DNA of 64,000 bases from Verrucomicrobiota bacterium (GCA_018239845.1 JAFEGO010000092.1:111949-175948); one strand, 5' to 3'. Counted from the stretch's first letter, positions 1 to 14,220 are shown. The notes: generated from the letters alone by a model not told the origin. Made by a program: numbers and translations.

Positions 1-2305
1 GCTCGCGCTGCTGCCCACTTTCGCCGCGGCGCAGACGACGATCCCCGCCGCCACCGGCAACTTCAACGCCAACACCGCCGGCACCACCTACACGCTCAAC
101 GCCGGTGACACCCGTCAGGTCACTTCGGGCAGCACCGAGGCGGTTACGGTCGGCAGCAGTTCCGGCACGATCACGCTGAACATCAATGGCACCGCGTCAC
201 AGGCCGGCAGTGGTCGCGGCATCCGCAGCGGCACGGGCGCGGGCTCGATCACAGTGAGCATCGGCAGCACCGGTTTGGTAAAGGCGGTTTCCGACGATGC
301 GATCCAAGGTCGCAACACGGGCTCCTTTAACCTCGTCAACCTCGGCACCCTCTACAGCGGTCCGAACATCAGCGGCACGCCCACGGCCTCGACCGTGACG
401 GGCCGCGGCCTCAACCTGCGCGATGCCGGCGGCGGCACCATCGTCAACGGCTCCACCACCAACAGCACCGCCCTGATCCAGGCTGATGGCAACGACGCGG
501 TACGCGTCGGCGTCGGTTTCTCCTTCACGAACTACGGCGTCATCCTCGCCAACGGCGTGGTCAACGACTCGGCGGCCAACAACGCCCTCAGCGGCGGCAG
601 CACGACGAAGACCTACACGGCGGGCGGCGGTTTTTCCTTTGAAGATCCCTCCGGCACGGTCGGCTCGGCTAACTCGAGCCTCGACAACTACGGCTCCATC
701 TCCGGCGCGCGCCACGGCGTGCAATCGGGCGTGCTCGGCACGAACCTGACCGTCACCAACGAGGTGGGCGGCACGATCATCGGTCGCAACGGCTCGGGCG
801 TCGGCTTCGATGCCACCAACGCCTCGCCCGCCAACGCCACCGTCAACAACTACGGCCTCATCCGCGGCGACTACGCCGGGGCCGGCCACATCATCGACCA
901 GACCGGCAGCGCCAGCGCGACCAACGATGGCGATGGCGACGGCGTCGATATCGATGGCGCGGCGACGATCCATAACTACTCGACGGGCCGGATCCTCGCC
1001 ACGGGCGCGGGCGGCTACGACTCCGAAGGCCGCAAGAACACGAGCGACGGCATCTCCATCGGCGGCGGCATTATCACCAACGACGGCGTCATCCGCGGCG
1101 CGGATGACGGCATCGTGGTAAATAACGATACCAACGCCAGCCGGAGCGGCGTCGCGGCGACGACGATCACCAACAACGCGGGCGCGACCATCGAGGGCCA
1201 GAACAGCTATGCGATCCGCCTCGAGAACAAGCTCGGCGACGCGCGCGACAACGACACGATCATCAACGCGGGCACGATCACCGGCGGCGGTACGATCCCG
1301 GCCGCGGGCACGGTCACGCTGCAGGGCGGCGCGACCGACACCAACTCCACCGGCACGCTCGACGGTGTGGCCTACACCGGCACCGGCGACGCCCGCTTCA
1401 TCCGCGGCGACGGCTCCGCGATCCAGATGGGCGAAGGCGACGATGTCCTCACCAACACCGGCACGGTCGATGGCAGCGCCACGGGCCGTGCGGTGAATAT
1501 GGAAGGCGGCAACGACACCGTGAACTTCAACGGCGGCACGATCACCGGCGAAATCAACGGTGGCGCGGGCACCGACACGCTTAACCTCGGCGCCGGCGTC
1601 TCGACCACCTCCAAGATCCTGAACTTCGAACAGTTCGGCGTCGTCTCCGGCACGGCGACCCTCGCCGGTGTGGTGAGCGGCACGACCCTGACCAAGACCG
1701 GCGCAGGCACGCTCGCCCTGACGGCCAACAACACCTACACGGGCTTGACGACGGTCAGCGCCGGCACGCTCCGCGTGAACAACAGCAACACGGGCTCGGC
1801 CACCGGCAGCGGCGATGTGCAGGTCAATGCGGGTGCCACGCTCGCGGGCGCCGGCTTTATCGCGGGCAACGCAGTCGCGGACGGCGTCATCGCCCCGGGC
1901 AACAGCATCGGCACGCTGACGGTCAACGGCAACGTGACGTGGAACGGCACGGCGGAGAACGCCTGGCAGTTCCAGCTCGGGGCCGGCAACACCGCGGACC
2001 TCCTCGTGGTCGGTGGAGACTTTGCCAAGGGCACGGGCTCCACGTTTGTCTTCGATTTTGAGAACGGCGGCGCGATTGGCACGTACACGCTGGTGGACTG
2101 GACGGGCGCGACGACCTTCGCGGCCTCGGACTTCAGCTACATCAATCTCGATCCCGCGTTCACCGGCACGTTTGCCTTCAACGGCAGCCAGCTGGAGTTC
2201 ACGGCCACGGCAGTGCCGGAGCCGGCCACGTGGGCGGCGATCGCCGGGGTCGCGGCGCTCGGCCTCGCCATCTGGCGCAAGCGCGCGGTGCGGGCCAAGG
2301 CTTGA
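1..2305 (+). CDS. PEP-CTERM protein with autotransporter-type beta-strand repeats (5' partial)
   Basis: The reading frame is open from base 2, so the start codon lies upstream of the window. The first visible residues (LALLPTFAAAQT) look like the end of a signal peptide. The body is Gly/Asn/Thr-rich with repeated NNYGxIxG and TNxGxIxG units, the pattern of a right-handed beta-helix passenger. Near 1,690-1,800 there is one autotransporter-associated strand repeat (LTKTGAGTLALTANNTYTG). The C-terminus has VPEPATW, a hydrophobic stretch and a basic tail (WRKRAVRAKA), which is a PEP-CTERM sorting signal, so an exosortase should process and anchor it. A surface-exposed or exported protein is inferred; its ligand is unknown. 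A hairpin terminator follows 21 bases downstream. Confidence 0.88.
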   Translation, partial: LALLPTFAAAQTTIPAATGNFNANTAGTTYTLNAGDTRQVTSGSTEAVTVGSSSGTITLNINGTASQAGSGRGIRSGTGAGSITVSIGSTGLVKAVSDDAIQGRNTGSFNLVNLGTLYSGPNISGTPTASTVTGRGLNLRDAGGGTIVNGSTTNSTALIQADGNDAVRVGVGFSFTNYGVILANGVVNDSAANNALSGGSTTKTYTAGGGFSFEDPSGTVGSANSSLDNYGSISGARHGVQSGVLGTNLTVTNEVGGTIIGRNGSGVGFDATNASPANATVNNYGLIRGDYAGAGHIIDQTGSASATNDGDGDGVDIDGAATIHNYSTGRILATGAGGYDSEGRKNTSDGISIGGGIITNDGVIRGADDGIVVNNDTNASRSGVAATTITNNAGATIEGQNSYAIRLENKLGDARDNDTIINAGTITGGGTIPAAGTVTLQGGATDTNSTGTLDGVAYTGTGDARFIRGDGSAIQMGEGDDVLTNTGTVDGSATGRAVNMEGGNDTVNFNGGTITGEINGGAGTDTLNLGAGVSTTSKILNFEQFGVVSGTATLAGVVSGTTLTKTGAGTLALTANNTYTGLTTVSAGTLRVNNSNTGSATGSGDVQVNAGATLAGAGFIAGNAVADGVIAPGNSIGTLTVNGNVTWNGTAENAWQFQLGAGNTADLLVVGGDFAKGTGSTFVFDFENGGAIGTYTLVDWTGATTFAASDFSYINLDPAFTGTFAFNGSQLEFTATAVPEPATWAAIAGVAALGLAIWRKRAVRAKA

Positions 2306-2326
2306 GGCGGGTTGACATGGGCTCTC

Positions 2327-2357
2327 ATGGCGCAGGCTTCGGCCTGCGCCATTTTTG
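2327..2357 (+). terminator. Rho-independent terminator of the PEP-CTERM gene
   Basis: A perfect 11-bp stem (ATGGCGCAGGC at 2327-2337 with its complement at 2342-2352) closes on a TTCG tetraloop and runs into a short T tract. Confidence 0.85.
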
Positions 2358-2370
2358 GGAGTAGCGCCTA

Positions 2371-2429
2371 GTGGCTGCGGCGTCCCGCCGCAGATCCTTC
2401 AAGCCCTGCGGCGAGGACGCCGCAGCCAC
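2371..2429. repeat. REP-like double palindrome
   Basis: The outer arms GTGGCTGCGGCGTC (2371-2384) and GACGCCGCAGCCAC (2416-2429) are perfect complements. Each half also folds on itself around CTGCGGC/GCCGCAG. The element lies between the convergent ends of the PEP-CTERM gene and the Na/Pi transporter gene. The same core recurs at 38771-38793 and 59453-59476. Confidence 0.75.
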
Positions 2430-2445
2430 TATGAGCCCCTCTGAA

Positions 2446-4074
2446 TCAGCCCTCGGGGGCAGGGGTGGGTTTGGAGAGGAGGAAGGTGTGGCCGATGGTG
2501 TTGAGCTGGCCGCTGATGCGGCGGAGCACATTCACCATGTCCACGAAGCGAGTGCTGGTCTCGGCGGCGCCGGGGGTGTTTTGCGCGAGGCGCTGGTAGT
2601 GCTGCTTCTGGATCTCGATGCACCAGTCCTTCAGCACATCGCCGTCGCGGAGGAACTGGCGGGCGAGCGTGCGGTCGCGCGTGGCGAGGACGGAGATGGC
2701 GGTCTCAACCCGGCGCATCACGCGGCGGTGCAGCTCCTCCAGGTCGGCCCGGTCTTCCGGTGGGAGGGCGACGGTCTCGTTGGCGTGCTTGATGACGGAG
2801 CCGCAGAGGCTCTTGTCGATGGTGTCGGCGATGGACTCGAGCTGGCTGGAAAAATTGAGGAGGCCGAACTGGAGCTGGCTGTCGCGGGGCGTCATCGCGT
2901 CGGCGGGGAGCCGGCTGAGGTAGAGCTTGATGGCGTTGTTGAGCTCATCGACGCGGTCGTCGTGGCGCTGTATGCTGCGGGCGAGGGTGGGGTTGTTCTC
3001 GACGAAGGCGCGCCATGCGCCATCGAGCATGCCCTTCACCTCGTCGGCGAGGCGGAGGGTTTCGCGCGTGGCGTTGGCGAGGGCGAAGACCGGGCTCGTG
3101 AGCGCCGCGGGGTCGAGGTGGGTGGCGACGGGCGGCACTCCGGCGACGGTCGCCTCGGCGGGGCGGACGGTGTGCTGGAGGAGGCGGCCGAGCGGTCCGG
3201 CGAAGACGACGCCGACGGCCATGACCGCGAGGTTGAAGGCCGTGTGGAAATTGGCGGTCTGGCGCTCGAGGCTGCCGGGGCTGAGCGCGAGGAGATCGAG
3301 GAGCGGCTGAAAGGCGATGAGGCACAGCACGATAAAGGCGCCTTTGAGGATGAGATTGGCGGCGGCGAGCCGGCGGCCCTGCCAGGTGCCAAGTCCGGCC
3401 ATCAGCGAGGTGAGGCCGAGGCCGAGGTTGGCGCCGAGGACCACGGGCACGAGCAGCTCGAGGGTGACGATGCCGGAGGAGCCGAGCGCGAGGGCGAGAC
3501 CGATGGCGGCGGTGGAACTCTGCGTGGCGAGCGTCAGCACCGCGGTGAAGACGACAAGCAGCACATGATGGTGGATGAGGATGCCGAGGATGGTGCGGAA
3601 ATCCTCGTCGCCTGCGAGGGTGTGCGCGGCCTCGCCGCCGACGCGCATCGCGAGGAAGATGAAGCCCAGGCCGAGGAGGGACTGGCCCGCGCCACGGATC
3701 GTCTCGGATTTGAACGCCTGGAAACCGATCAGGCCCACGACGAGGAAGACCGAGTAGTAGTCGTAGAAGCGGAGCGCGATCAGCTGGACGGTGATGGTGA
3801 TGCCGACGTTGGCGCCGAGGAGGAAGGCCAGCATCGAGGCCGCGGGGAGCTTGCCGGCGTTGAGAAGCTGGAGGGCAAGGAGCGTCTGCGCTGTGGAGGA
3901 CGGGGCGACGGTGCCGAAGACGAAACCGGCGAAGGCGGACGTCCACGGTCGGCGCGCCATGCGCTCAAGCCAGGCGTGGAGGGCGTGCCCGAGCATGCGC
4001 TCGAGGCCTTTGCGCAGGGATCGGATGCCGAAAAGAATCAGCGCGACGCTGCCGGCGATGTTTAAGAACACCAT
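2446..4074 (-). CDS. Na+/phosphate cotransporter family protein with PhoU-like C-terminal domain
   Basis: This 542-residue inner-membrane protein has the inverted duplication of the PNaS/NptA family: PSSTAQT at residues 58-64 and QSSTA at 185-189 are the two signature QSS-type motifs, each followed by a glycine-rich membrane segment (LLGANVGITIT and VLGANLGLGLTS). Several further transmembrane segments reach about residue 310. From about 335 to 535 there is a soluble helical PhoU-like region. Sodium-driven phosphate uptake, or phosphate balance, is the family role; the substrate here is inferred. The frame stays open upstream to a stop at 4156-4158 but offers no ATG, GTG or TTG there, so ATG 4074 is the likely start. 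It lies 89 bases downstream of corA on the same strand. Confidence 0.86.
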   Translation of the reverse strand: MVFLNIAGSVALILFGIRSLRKGLERMLGHALHAWLERMARRPWTSAFAGFVFGTVAPSSTAQTLLALQLLNAGKLPAASMLAFLLGANVGITITVQLIALRFYDYYSVFLVVGLIGFQAFKSETIRGAGQSLLGLGFIFLAMRVGGEAAHTLAGDEDFRTILGILIHHHVLLVVFTAVLTLATQSSTAAIGLALALGSSGIVTLELLVPVVLGANLGLGLTSLMAGLGTWQGRRLAAANLILKGAFIVLCLIAFQPLLDLLALSPGSLERQTANFHTAFNLAVMAVGVVFAGPLGRLLQHTVRPAEATVAGVPPVATHLDPAALTSPVFALANATRETLRLADEVKGMLDGAWRAFVENNPTLARSIQRHDDRVDELNNAIKLYLSRLPADAMTPRDSQLQFGLLNFSSQLESIADTIDKSLCGSVIKHANETVALPPEDRADLEELHRRVMRRVETAISVLATRDRTLARQFLRDGDVLKDWCIEIQKQHYQRLAQNTPGAAETSTRFVDMVNVLRRISGQLNTIGHTFLLSKPTPAPEG

Positions 4075-4163
4075 GATGACGGACGGAAGATAGGGGACTA
4101 AGACGTGCGCGTCCAGCGCGGGGAGACGGTCGATGGCGGGTATGCGGCCACCGAGCTAACGGA

Positions 4164-5138
4164 TCAGAACCACTTTTTCTTTTTCAGATAGACGACCATC
4201 GCGAGGGTGGAGACGAGGGTGAGGATGCAGGCGTACAGGTAGCCATGCGGCGAGCGGAGCTCGGGCATGTGGTCGAAGTTCATGCCGTACCAGCCGCCGA
4301 CGAGCACCGCGGGGAGCGTGACGGCGGTGAGCGCAGTGAGAAACTTGATACCCTCGTTGGCCTCGAAGGCGGCCTTGTTGAGGTAGATGTCGAAGGCCAT
4401 CATCAGTCGCTCGCTGTAGCCGGCGGCGGTCTGCTCCTGGCGCGCGAGGTTGTCGCGGAGGTCGCGGTAGTAGGGGAGCAGGTTGGCGCGGATGAGCTTG
4501 CTGTCGCCGCGCGCGAGGCGGTCGATGACGTCGCGCTGCGGACGGATGATGGTGCTGAGCTTGGTGAAGTCGCGGCGGACGTGGAGGATCTCGGCGACGA
4601 GCTTCTGCGCGCCGGACTCGCGAGCGAGGACGTGCTCCTCGATCTCCTCCAGCTCGGTGCGGAGCTCGTCGATCACGGGGACGTAGTTGTCGATGAGCTG
4701 GTCGAGGAGGCTGTGGGCGATGCGGTCGGGGCCGCGGGGGGCGGCGCCGATGCTCTTGGTGTAGCGGTCGATCATCGTCGTCACCGAGCGGAGGGGCGTG
4801 CGGTGGAAGGTGACGAGATAGTCCTTGCCGAGGAAGAAATCGACCTCGGTGGTGGCGAACTTGTCCTGGCGCGTGAAATCCACGGCATGCATCACGAGGA
4901 AAAGATAGTCCTCGTAGTCCTCGACCTTCGGCAGGGAGCTGGGGGTGACGCAGTCCTCGATGGCGAGCGGGTGGAACTGAAAAACCTCCTCGAGGACGGA
5001 CTTGATCTCGGCGTCGGTCGGGTTGTCGAGATCGACCCAAAGGATGAGACCCTTGTCGGAACGCACGAGCCGCAGGGCCTCGAGCTCGAGGTCGCGGCCG
5101 ACGAGTTTGCCTTCGCTGAAGATGAAGGAGTGGATCAT
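4164..5138 (-). CDS. corA: CorA-family magnesium/cobalt transporter
   Basis: The 324-residue protein has the CorA layout: a large soluble N-terminal funnel domain, a long helical region from about residue 150 to 260, then two C-terminal membrane helices. The first helix ends in YGMNF; the GMN selectivity motif is at residues 285-287. The tail is basic (LKKKKWF), as expected for a cytosolic end. The family forms pentameric channels for Mg2+ (and Co2+/Ni2+). It is followed by the Na/Pi transporter gene and preceded by a PTS IIA-like gene, all on the minus strand, so co-transcription is possible. ATG 5138 fits the family N-terminus. Confidence 0.92.
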   Translation of the reverse strand: MIHSFIFSEGKLVGRDLELEALRLVRSDKGLILWVDLDNPTDAEIKSVLEEVFQFHPLAIEDCVTPSSLPKVEDYEDYLFLVMHAVDFTRQDKFATTEVDFFLGKDYLVTFHRTPLRSVTTMIDRYTKSIGAAPRGPDRIAHSLLDQLIDNYVPVIDELRTELEEIEEHVLARESGAQKLVAEILHVRRDFTKLSTIIRPQRDVIDRLARGDSKLIRANLLPYYRDLRDNLARQEQTAAGYSERLMMAFDIYLNKAAFEANEGIKFLTALTAVTLPAVLVGGWYGMNFDHMPELRSPHGYLYACILTLVSTLAMVVYLKKKKWF

Positions 5139-5190
5139 GCGGGAAAAACGACGGCGAAAAGGACAGCGCGTGCGAAACGCGCAACCTACC

Positions 5191-5706
5191 TCAGACCGGC
5201 GCGGAGGCGAAGAGTTTCTCCTCGGCGGCGACGACGGCGGCGATGAAGTCGGCGGGCGTGTCGGCGGTCATCAGCGCATCGCGGTTGGCGGCGTCGCGGA
5301 GGAGCTTGCAGAGCGTGCTGAGCACGGTGAGGTAGTCGCCGGGCTTGGACTTGGGTGTGCCGAGGACGAAGAAGAGCCGCACCGGGTCGGACGTCTGGTC
5401 GAAGAGGATCGGGGTGTCGATGCGGCCGACGGCGAGGACGATCTTCTGCACATGCGTCGTGCGCGCGTGGGGCAGGGCGATGCCATGGCCGAGGCACGTC
5501 GTGTCGAGCCGGTCGCGGGTGAGCAGTTCGCCGTAAAAACCGGGGTAGCTCGTGACGTCGGGATGGCCCTCCAGCAGCTTAGCGATGGACTCAAGCACGG
5601 TGGCACGGTCCGCACTGGGCAGGTGCAGCGCGATGCGGGCGGGGTCGAGCAACGGGGAGATTTTTCCAGCGAGGGCCACGGGCGAAAGGGGATTGAAGCA
5701 AGACAC
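5191..5706 (-). CDS. PTS EIIA (fructose/PtsN type) domain protein
   Basis: The protein is 171 residues, the size of a single PTS_EIIA type 2 domain. The conserved GHGIALPHAR is at residues 73-82; His80 is the expected phosphorylation site, and the motif matches the GIAxPH of PtsN/FruA IIA. No EIIB or EIIC genes are nearby, so a regulatory role like PtsN (nitrogen-PTS, ion transport control) is more likely than sugar uptake. Its place just upstream of corA and a Na/Pi transporter is consistent with ion-homeostasis control, but that link is an inference. Confidence 0.82.
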   Translation of the reverse strand: MSCFNPLSPVALAGKISPLLDPARIALHLPSADRATVLESIAKLLEGHPDVTSYPGFYGELLTRDRLDTTCLGHGIALPHARTTHVQKIVLAVGRIDTPILFDQTSDPVRLFFVLGTPKSKPGDYLTVLSTLCKLLRDAANRDALMTADTPADFIAAVVAAEEKLFASAPV

Positions 5707-5814
5707 GTCGGCCCTTCGGCCTTGGCAAGGGCGGAATTGAAAAGACCACGAGGAGATGAGGAGCGCCCGCGAATCACGCGAATGGGCGTGAAGGCGAAGA
5801 ACAGGAGCGCGCGC

Positions 5815-5843
5815 AAAAAAGGCGCGGCTTTGTGGGCCGCGCC
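5815..5843 (-). terminator. Rho-independent terminator of gyrA
   Basis: Read on the minus strand, GGCGCGGC pairs with GCCGCGCC (5836-5843 with 5821-5828) and runs into six T residues (A tract at 5815-5820). It lies about 25 bases past the gyrA stop. Confidence 0.87.
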
Positions 5844-5868
5844 TTTGAAGGCAAGACGGAGGATTTGA

Positions 5869-8382
<2,514 letters not shown>

Positions 8383-8447
8383 TCGGAAAAAATTTTAAGC
8401 GCGAAGAGGCGAAGGGGCTAAGGCCGGAAGAAGAGCGACGCCGGATA

Positions 8448-8861
8448 CTAGGGTTGGGTTTGAAAATCCAAATTCAGGATTCGGTTGATACCGTCTTTGA
8501 TGAGCGGGACGTTGAAGTTGATGAGCAGTCCGAGCGGGAGCTTGAGGAGCTTTAAATAGGTGGTGACCTGAACGCGGTGGATGGGCTGGATGGCTTCGAC
8601 CGTTTTCAACTCGATGAGCAATTGGTCGTTGAGGATGAGATCCAGACGGTAGGCATGATTGATGACGGTGCCGCGATAGGTAAGCGGGAGAACTTTTTCG
8701 CGTTCCACCTTGAGGCCGGCGTGAGCCAACTCGATGGCGAGGCATTCATGATAAGCACTTTCCAGCAAACCCGGCCCCAAGGTGCGATGAACCGTCAGCG
8801 CCCCGTGCACCGCGATGGTGGCGAGCCGCTCGATTCCCTCGGGCACGGTGACTTGGTTCAT
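8448..8861 (-). CDS. GxxExxY family protein
   Basis: The protein has 137 residues. The defining motif is GLLESAY at residues 31-37, followed by Ile/Leu-rich strands and DLILNDQLLIELKTVEAI, the conserved core that resembles a PD-(D/E)XK-like arrangement (D...E-L-K). The family is widespread in Planctomycetota, Verrucomicrobiota and Bacteroidota and its biochemical role is not established. It sits between gyrB (31 bases upstream) and gyrA (65 bases downstream) on the same strand, so it is probably transcribed with them. Nothing suggests it acts with gyrase; GxxExxY genes are often found at scattered positions. Confidence 0.85.
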   Translation of the reverse strand: MNQVTVPEGIERLATIAVHGALTVHRTLGPGLLESAYHECLAIELAHAGLKVEREKVLPLTYRGTVINHAYRLDLILNDQLLIELKTVEAIQPIHRVQVTTYLKLLKLPLGLLINFNVPLIKDGINRILNLDFQTQP

Positions 8862-8892
8862 GGCTTAGCATCTTTGCCTCTTAGCGCTTAAC

Positions 8893-11541
<2,649 letters not shown>

Positions 11542-11624
11542 TCAGGGTGGAAAAGGCGTTTCCTTGCGATTTAAGGCGAGGGATTCGGTTGACCGGGGTG
11601 GGGATAGGGGCAAGGTCCTTGCCC

Positions 11625-12347
11625 ATGCTTACACCCGTGATTGAAAAGGTGTTGATTTTGCAGGATCGCGACGTCCGGCGGCAGACGTTGGAAAATCAGT
11701 TAAAGGCCGTCCCGCAGGACGTTGCGCGAGTGGAGCAGAAGATCGCCGCCGAAAAGGGCGCAATCGAGACCGCCAAGGGCGAGCTGATGGCGCTGGAGGC
11801 CCGCAAGAAAGTCATCGAGACGGAAATCGGCTCCGCCGAGACCCGGCTGGCCAAGTATCGCACGCAACAGTCGCAGGTGAAAAAGAACGACGAGTACCAG
11901 GCACTCGGCCACGAGATCGAAACGACCCAGAAAACGATCGGGGAATTCGAGGGCCAGGAGCTCGAAATCATGTACGGGATCGACGAGGCGAAAAAGAAGT
12001 TCGCCGCGGCCGAGGCCGAGCTGAAGGCCAACATCGCCGGCCACGAGGCGCGCATCAAGACGCTGAAGGAGCGCGGCGAAAACCTCGCCGCCGAGGCGAA
12101 GGTAGCGCAGGGGGATTTCGCGGCGGCGCGGGCTCCGCTCGACGAGCCGACGCTGCGGCTGTACGACCGCATCGCGGCGCGCAACCTGCCGGCCTGCGTG
12201 CCGATCCGCGGCGGCAAGTGCGGCGGCTGCCACCTCAAGGTTTCCAGCGAAGTGGAGTCCGCGGTGCGCGGCAAAGGCGGGCTCGATCCCTCGGGCCGGC
12301 TCGCGACCTGCGACCAGTGCGGCCGGTTGGTGTACTGGGAGGCCTAA
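11625..12347 (+). CDS. Coiled-coil zinc-ribbon protein (C4-type, DUF164-like)
   Basis: The protein is 240 residues from ATG 11625 (MLTPVIEKVL). An in-frame start 78 bases upstream would add an unconserved Arg/Gly-rich stretch and is rejected. Residues about 15-180 form a long charged coiled coil rich in Glu, Lys and Ala. The C-terminus has four zinc-ribbon cysteines as CGGC and CDQC. This arrangement is that of the DUF164/zf-RING_7 family, whose members are proposed nucleic-acid-binding or assembly proteins; the role is not settled. The gene is divergent from gyrB and convergent with the deacetylase gene. Confidence 0.8.
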   Translation: MLTPVIEKVLILQDRDVRRQTLENQLKAVPQDVARVEQKIAAEKGAIETAKGELMALEARKKVIETEIGSAETRLAKYRTQQSQVKKNDEYQALGHEIETTQKTIGEFEGQELEIMYGIDEAKKKFAAAEAELKANIAGHEARIKTLKERGENLAAEAKVAQGDFAAARAPLDEPTLRLYDRIAARNLPACVPIRGGKCGGCHLKVSSEVESAVRGKGGLDPSGRLATCDQCGRLVYWEA

Positions 12348-12450
12348 AACAGGGGCCCGGCCGCCGGCCGGGCCTGCAAAGATCCTGCGACCGCAATTGC
12401 TCGGGACGCGACGCCGTTTGCACGCCCGAGACAATTACGGTTCGCACGAC

Positions 12451-12470
12451 GGGCGCGAGTCAGCGCGCCC
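12451..12470. terminator. GC hairpin between convergent genes
   Basis: GGGCGCG (12451-12457) pairs with CGCGCCC (12464-12470). It lies between the zinc-ribbon gene and the deacetylase gene, where a two-way terminator is expected, but there is no T tract on either side. A second GC hairpin is at about 12356-12373. Confidence 0.35.
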
Positions 12471-12490
12471 GAGGTGGTCACAGAAAGGGT

Positions 12491-13210
12491 TCATCGCCCG
12501 CGCAGCCGGTTCCAGTAGCGCCGGGCGCGCTGGCCGAGGCGTTTGGGCTGACTGAAGGGCGCAGTGGGAGAGGGCAGGCGGTCGGCGCCGACGCGGTAGA
12601 GAAGAGGACGGTCCCAGTTAAGATTGTCAGCGCCGCCGATGCGGAAGGCGTGCGCGTAATGCTGCTGTACCAGCTGCAAGGCCCGCGGGGAGAAACGCCC
12701 GTAAGGAAAGACAAAGCTGTCCACCGGGCAGCCGAGGCGCGCGCTGAGCAGGAGCTTCGAAGAGACGATCTCGGTATGGAGATCGACGTCGGACCCGTCG
12801 AGGGGGCGGTGGGTGTAGCCATGGGCGGCGATGGCGACGAGGCCGCTCCGGGCGATCTCGCGCAGCTCCGTCCACGTGCAGTAGCCCGCGCCGTCGCTGA
12901 AGTCGGATTCGACCAGCAGGCGGATATGAGGTTCGAGGTCCACGCGCTCGGAGACCACCACGGGCGGCACGGCGAGGACGGCGCAGAGGTTGTGCTTGGC
13001 GAGCAGGGGGAAGACGACGGCGTAGAAATCGTAGCTGGCGTCGTCGAAGGTGAGGCAGACGTTGAGGCGGTCAGGGTCGAGGTTGTCGCCGGGCAGGACG
13101 CAGGCGTAGTTGGCCGCGATGTGCGCGAAATGCGCGTCGAGCATGGCCGGGGTGTTGCCATAGGGCCCGGACCGGGCCCGGTGATACATCAGGGCGAGGA
13201 GACTCATCAT
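12491..13210 (-). CDS. Polysaccharide deacetylase family protein (CE4/NodB fold)
   Basis: The 239-residue protein has the NodB signature TFDDA at residues 54-58 (Asp56 as base, Asp57 as metal ligand) and HGYTH at 130-134, which supplies the two metal histidines. FPYGRFSP near residue 170 is the third family motif. Such enzymes remove N- or O-acetyl groups from glycans. No signal peptide is evident, so a cytoplasmic or membrane-associated substrate, for example a lipid-linked glycan intermediate, is possible. It overlaps the upstream glycosyltransferase gene by four bases, which suggests translational coupling and a joint role in cell-surface glycan synthesis. Confidence 0.85.
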   Translation of the reverse strand: MMSLLALMYHRARSGPYGNTPAMLDAHFAHIAANYACVLPGDNLDPDRLNVCLTFDDASYDFYAVVFPLLAKHNLCAVLAVPPVVVSERVDLEPHIRLLVESDFSDGAGYCTWTELREIARSGLVAIAAHGYTHRPLDGSDVDLHTEIVSSKLLLSARLGCPVDSFVFPYGRFSPRALQLVQQHYAHAFRIGGADNLNWDRPLLYRVGADRLPSPTAPFSQPKRLGQRARRYWNRLRGR

Positions 13211-14103
13211 GTGCAGCGCCGGTTGGCCTCGTGGAGGAGGAGATATTTCCAGAAGACGGTCTGGGCCTTGTAGGCGCAGATCACGAGGCCCTCGTAGCCC
13301 TCGAAACAGCCGAGCTGCAAGAGATAGCTCTTCACGAAGGCCCAGGTGCCGCGCGCGACCGCCTTGAAGGGGCTGGAGGACTTGCGACCGGCGTTCTGCG
13401 TGGCGAAGAGCCGGCCGTAGCTGTTCATCTTGCGCAGGAAGTCGTCGAGCGAGACGTAGGAATGGTGGCGGATCGCGTGGCGCAGGACGCGCACGTTGAG
13501 CTTCGCGGTCTGCACACGCTCGTGGACCTCGCTGGCGCAGAAATTGGTGACCCGGCGGTTGAAGAGCCGCTCATGGCGATCGGGCGCCCAGCCGCAGGAG
13601 GTGATCTTGCGGCCGTTGAAATAGTTGTCGAACGGGATGGTATAAACCGTGTGCGGATCGAGCTCCAGGCCGGCGATCTCAGCGACGAGCGCGGGGGTGA
13701 CGATCTCGTCGCTGTCGATGGAGAGGATCCAGTCGTGGCTCGCGAGCTCGACGGCGTGGCGGTGGGCGCGGCCGAAGCCGGGGAAAGGGCCCGTGAGGCG
13801 GTGGACGCGGACGTTGGTGTGGCGCCGGGCGATCTCGATCGTGTCGTCGGTGGAGCCGGTATCGAGGACGATCACCTCGTGGCACCAGCGGAGGGCGTTG
13901 AGGACCTCATCGAGCCGGGCGGAGCTGTTCTTGGTCAGGATGGTGGCGCTGAGGGCCGGGAAGCGGCGGGCTGGCGCAGCGGCGAAGGGCGGGGCGGACT
14001 CGGCGGGGGCAAAAGATTGGAGGGCAGCGGGGCCGGCATAGAGATCGGTCGTGCCATTGACGAGTGAGGTAGTGAGGGCCACGCGCCTACCATAGCAAAA
14101 CAC
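13207..14103 (-). CDS. Family 2 glycosyltransferase (LPS core WaaE/KdtX-like)
   Basis: The 298-residue protein has the GT-A fold of family GT2: ATILTKNSSARLDEVLNAL near residue 53, EVIVLDTGSTDDT near 75-85 and the metal-binding DSD in SIDSDEIV near 130. The order matches the LPS-core beta-1,4-glucosyltransferase WaaE/KdtX group, though the sugar donor cannot be read from the sequence. There is a possible C-terminal amphipathic or membrane-associated stretch. The GTG at 14103 is the furthest start; a second GTG at 14082 is equally plausible since the first 45 residues are not conserved in type. It is coupled by a four-base overlap to the deacetylase gene downstream. Confidence 0.83.
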   Translation of the reverse strand: MFCYGRRVALTTSLVNGTTDLYAGPAALQSFAPAESAPPFAAAPARRFPALSATILTKNSSARLDEVLNALRWCHEVIVLDTGSTDDTIEIARRHTNVRVHRLTGPFPGFGRAHRHAVELASHDWILSIDSDEIVTPALVAEIAGLELDPHTVYTIPFDNYFNGRKITSCGWAPDRHERLFNRRVTNFCASEVHERVQTAKLNVRVLRHAIRHHSYVSLDDFLRKMNSYGRLFATQNAGRKSSSPFKAVARGTWAFVKSYLLQLGCFEGYEGLVICAYKAQTVFWKYLLLHEANRRCT

Positions 14104-14220
14104 CCCAGATAGTGTCTGTAGGAGCAGGCTGGCATTTTGTGTCAGGCGAGGGATGACAAGCGTTGGCAGCGTTGCTCCCGGGCTTTTCGTCCAGCGACGG
14201 GCGAGGCGGGGGGAACGGCC

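Noticed and set aside
2371..4065. Long plus-strand frame opposite the Na/Pi transporter gene
   Set aside because: Glu/Gly/Ala-rich shadow; the minus-strand protein has clear family motifs.
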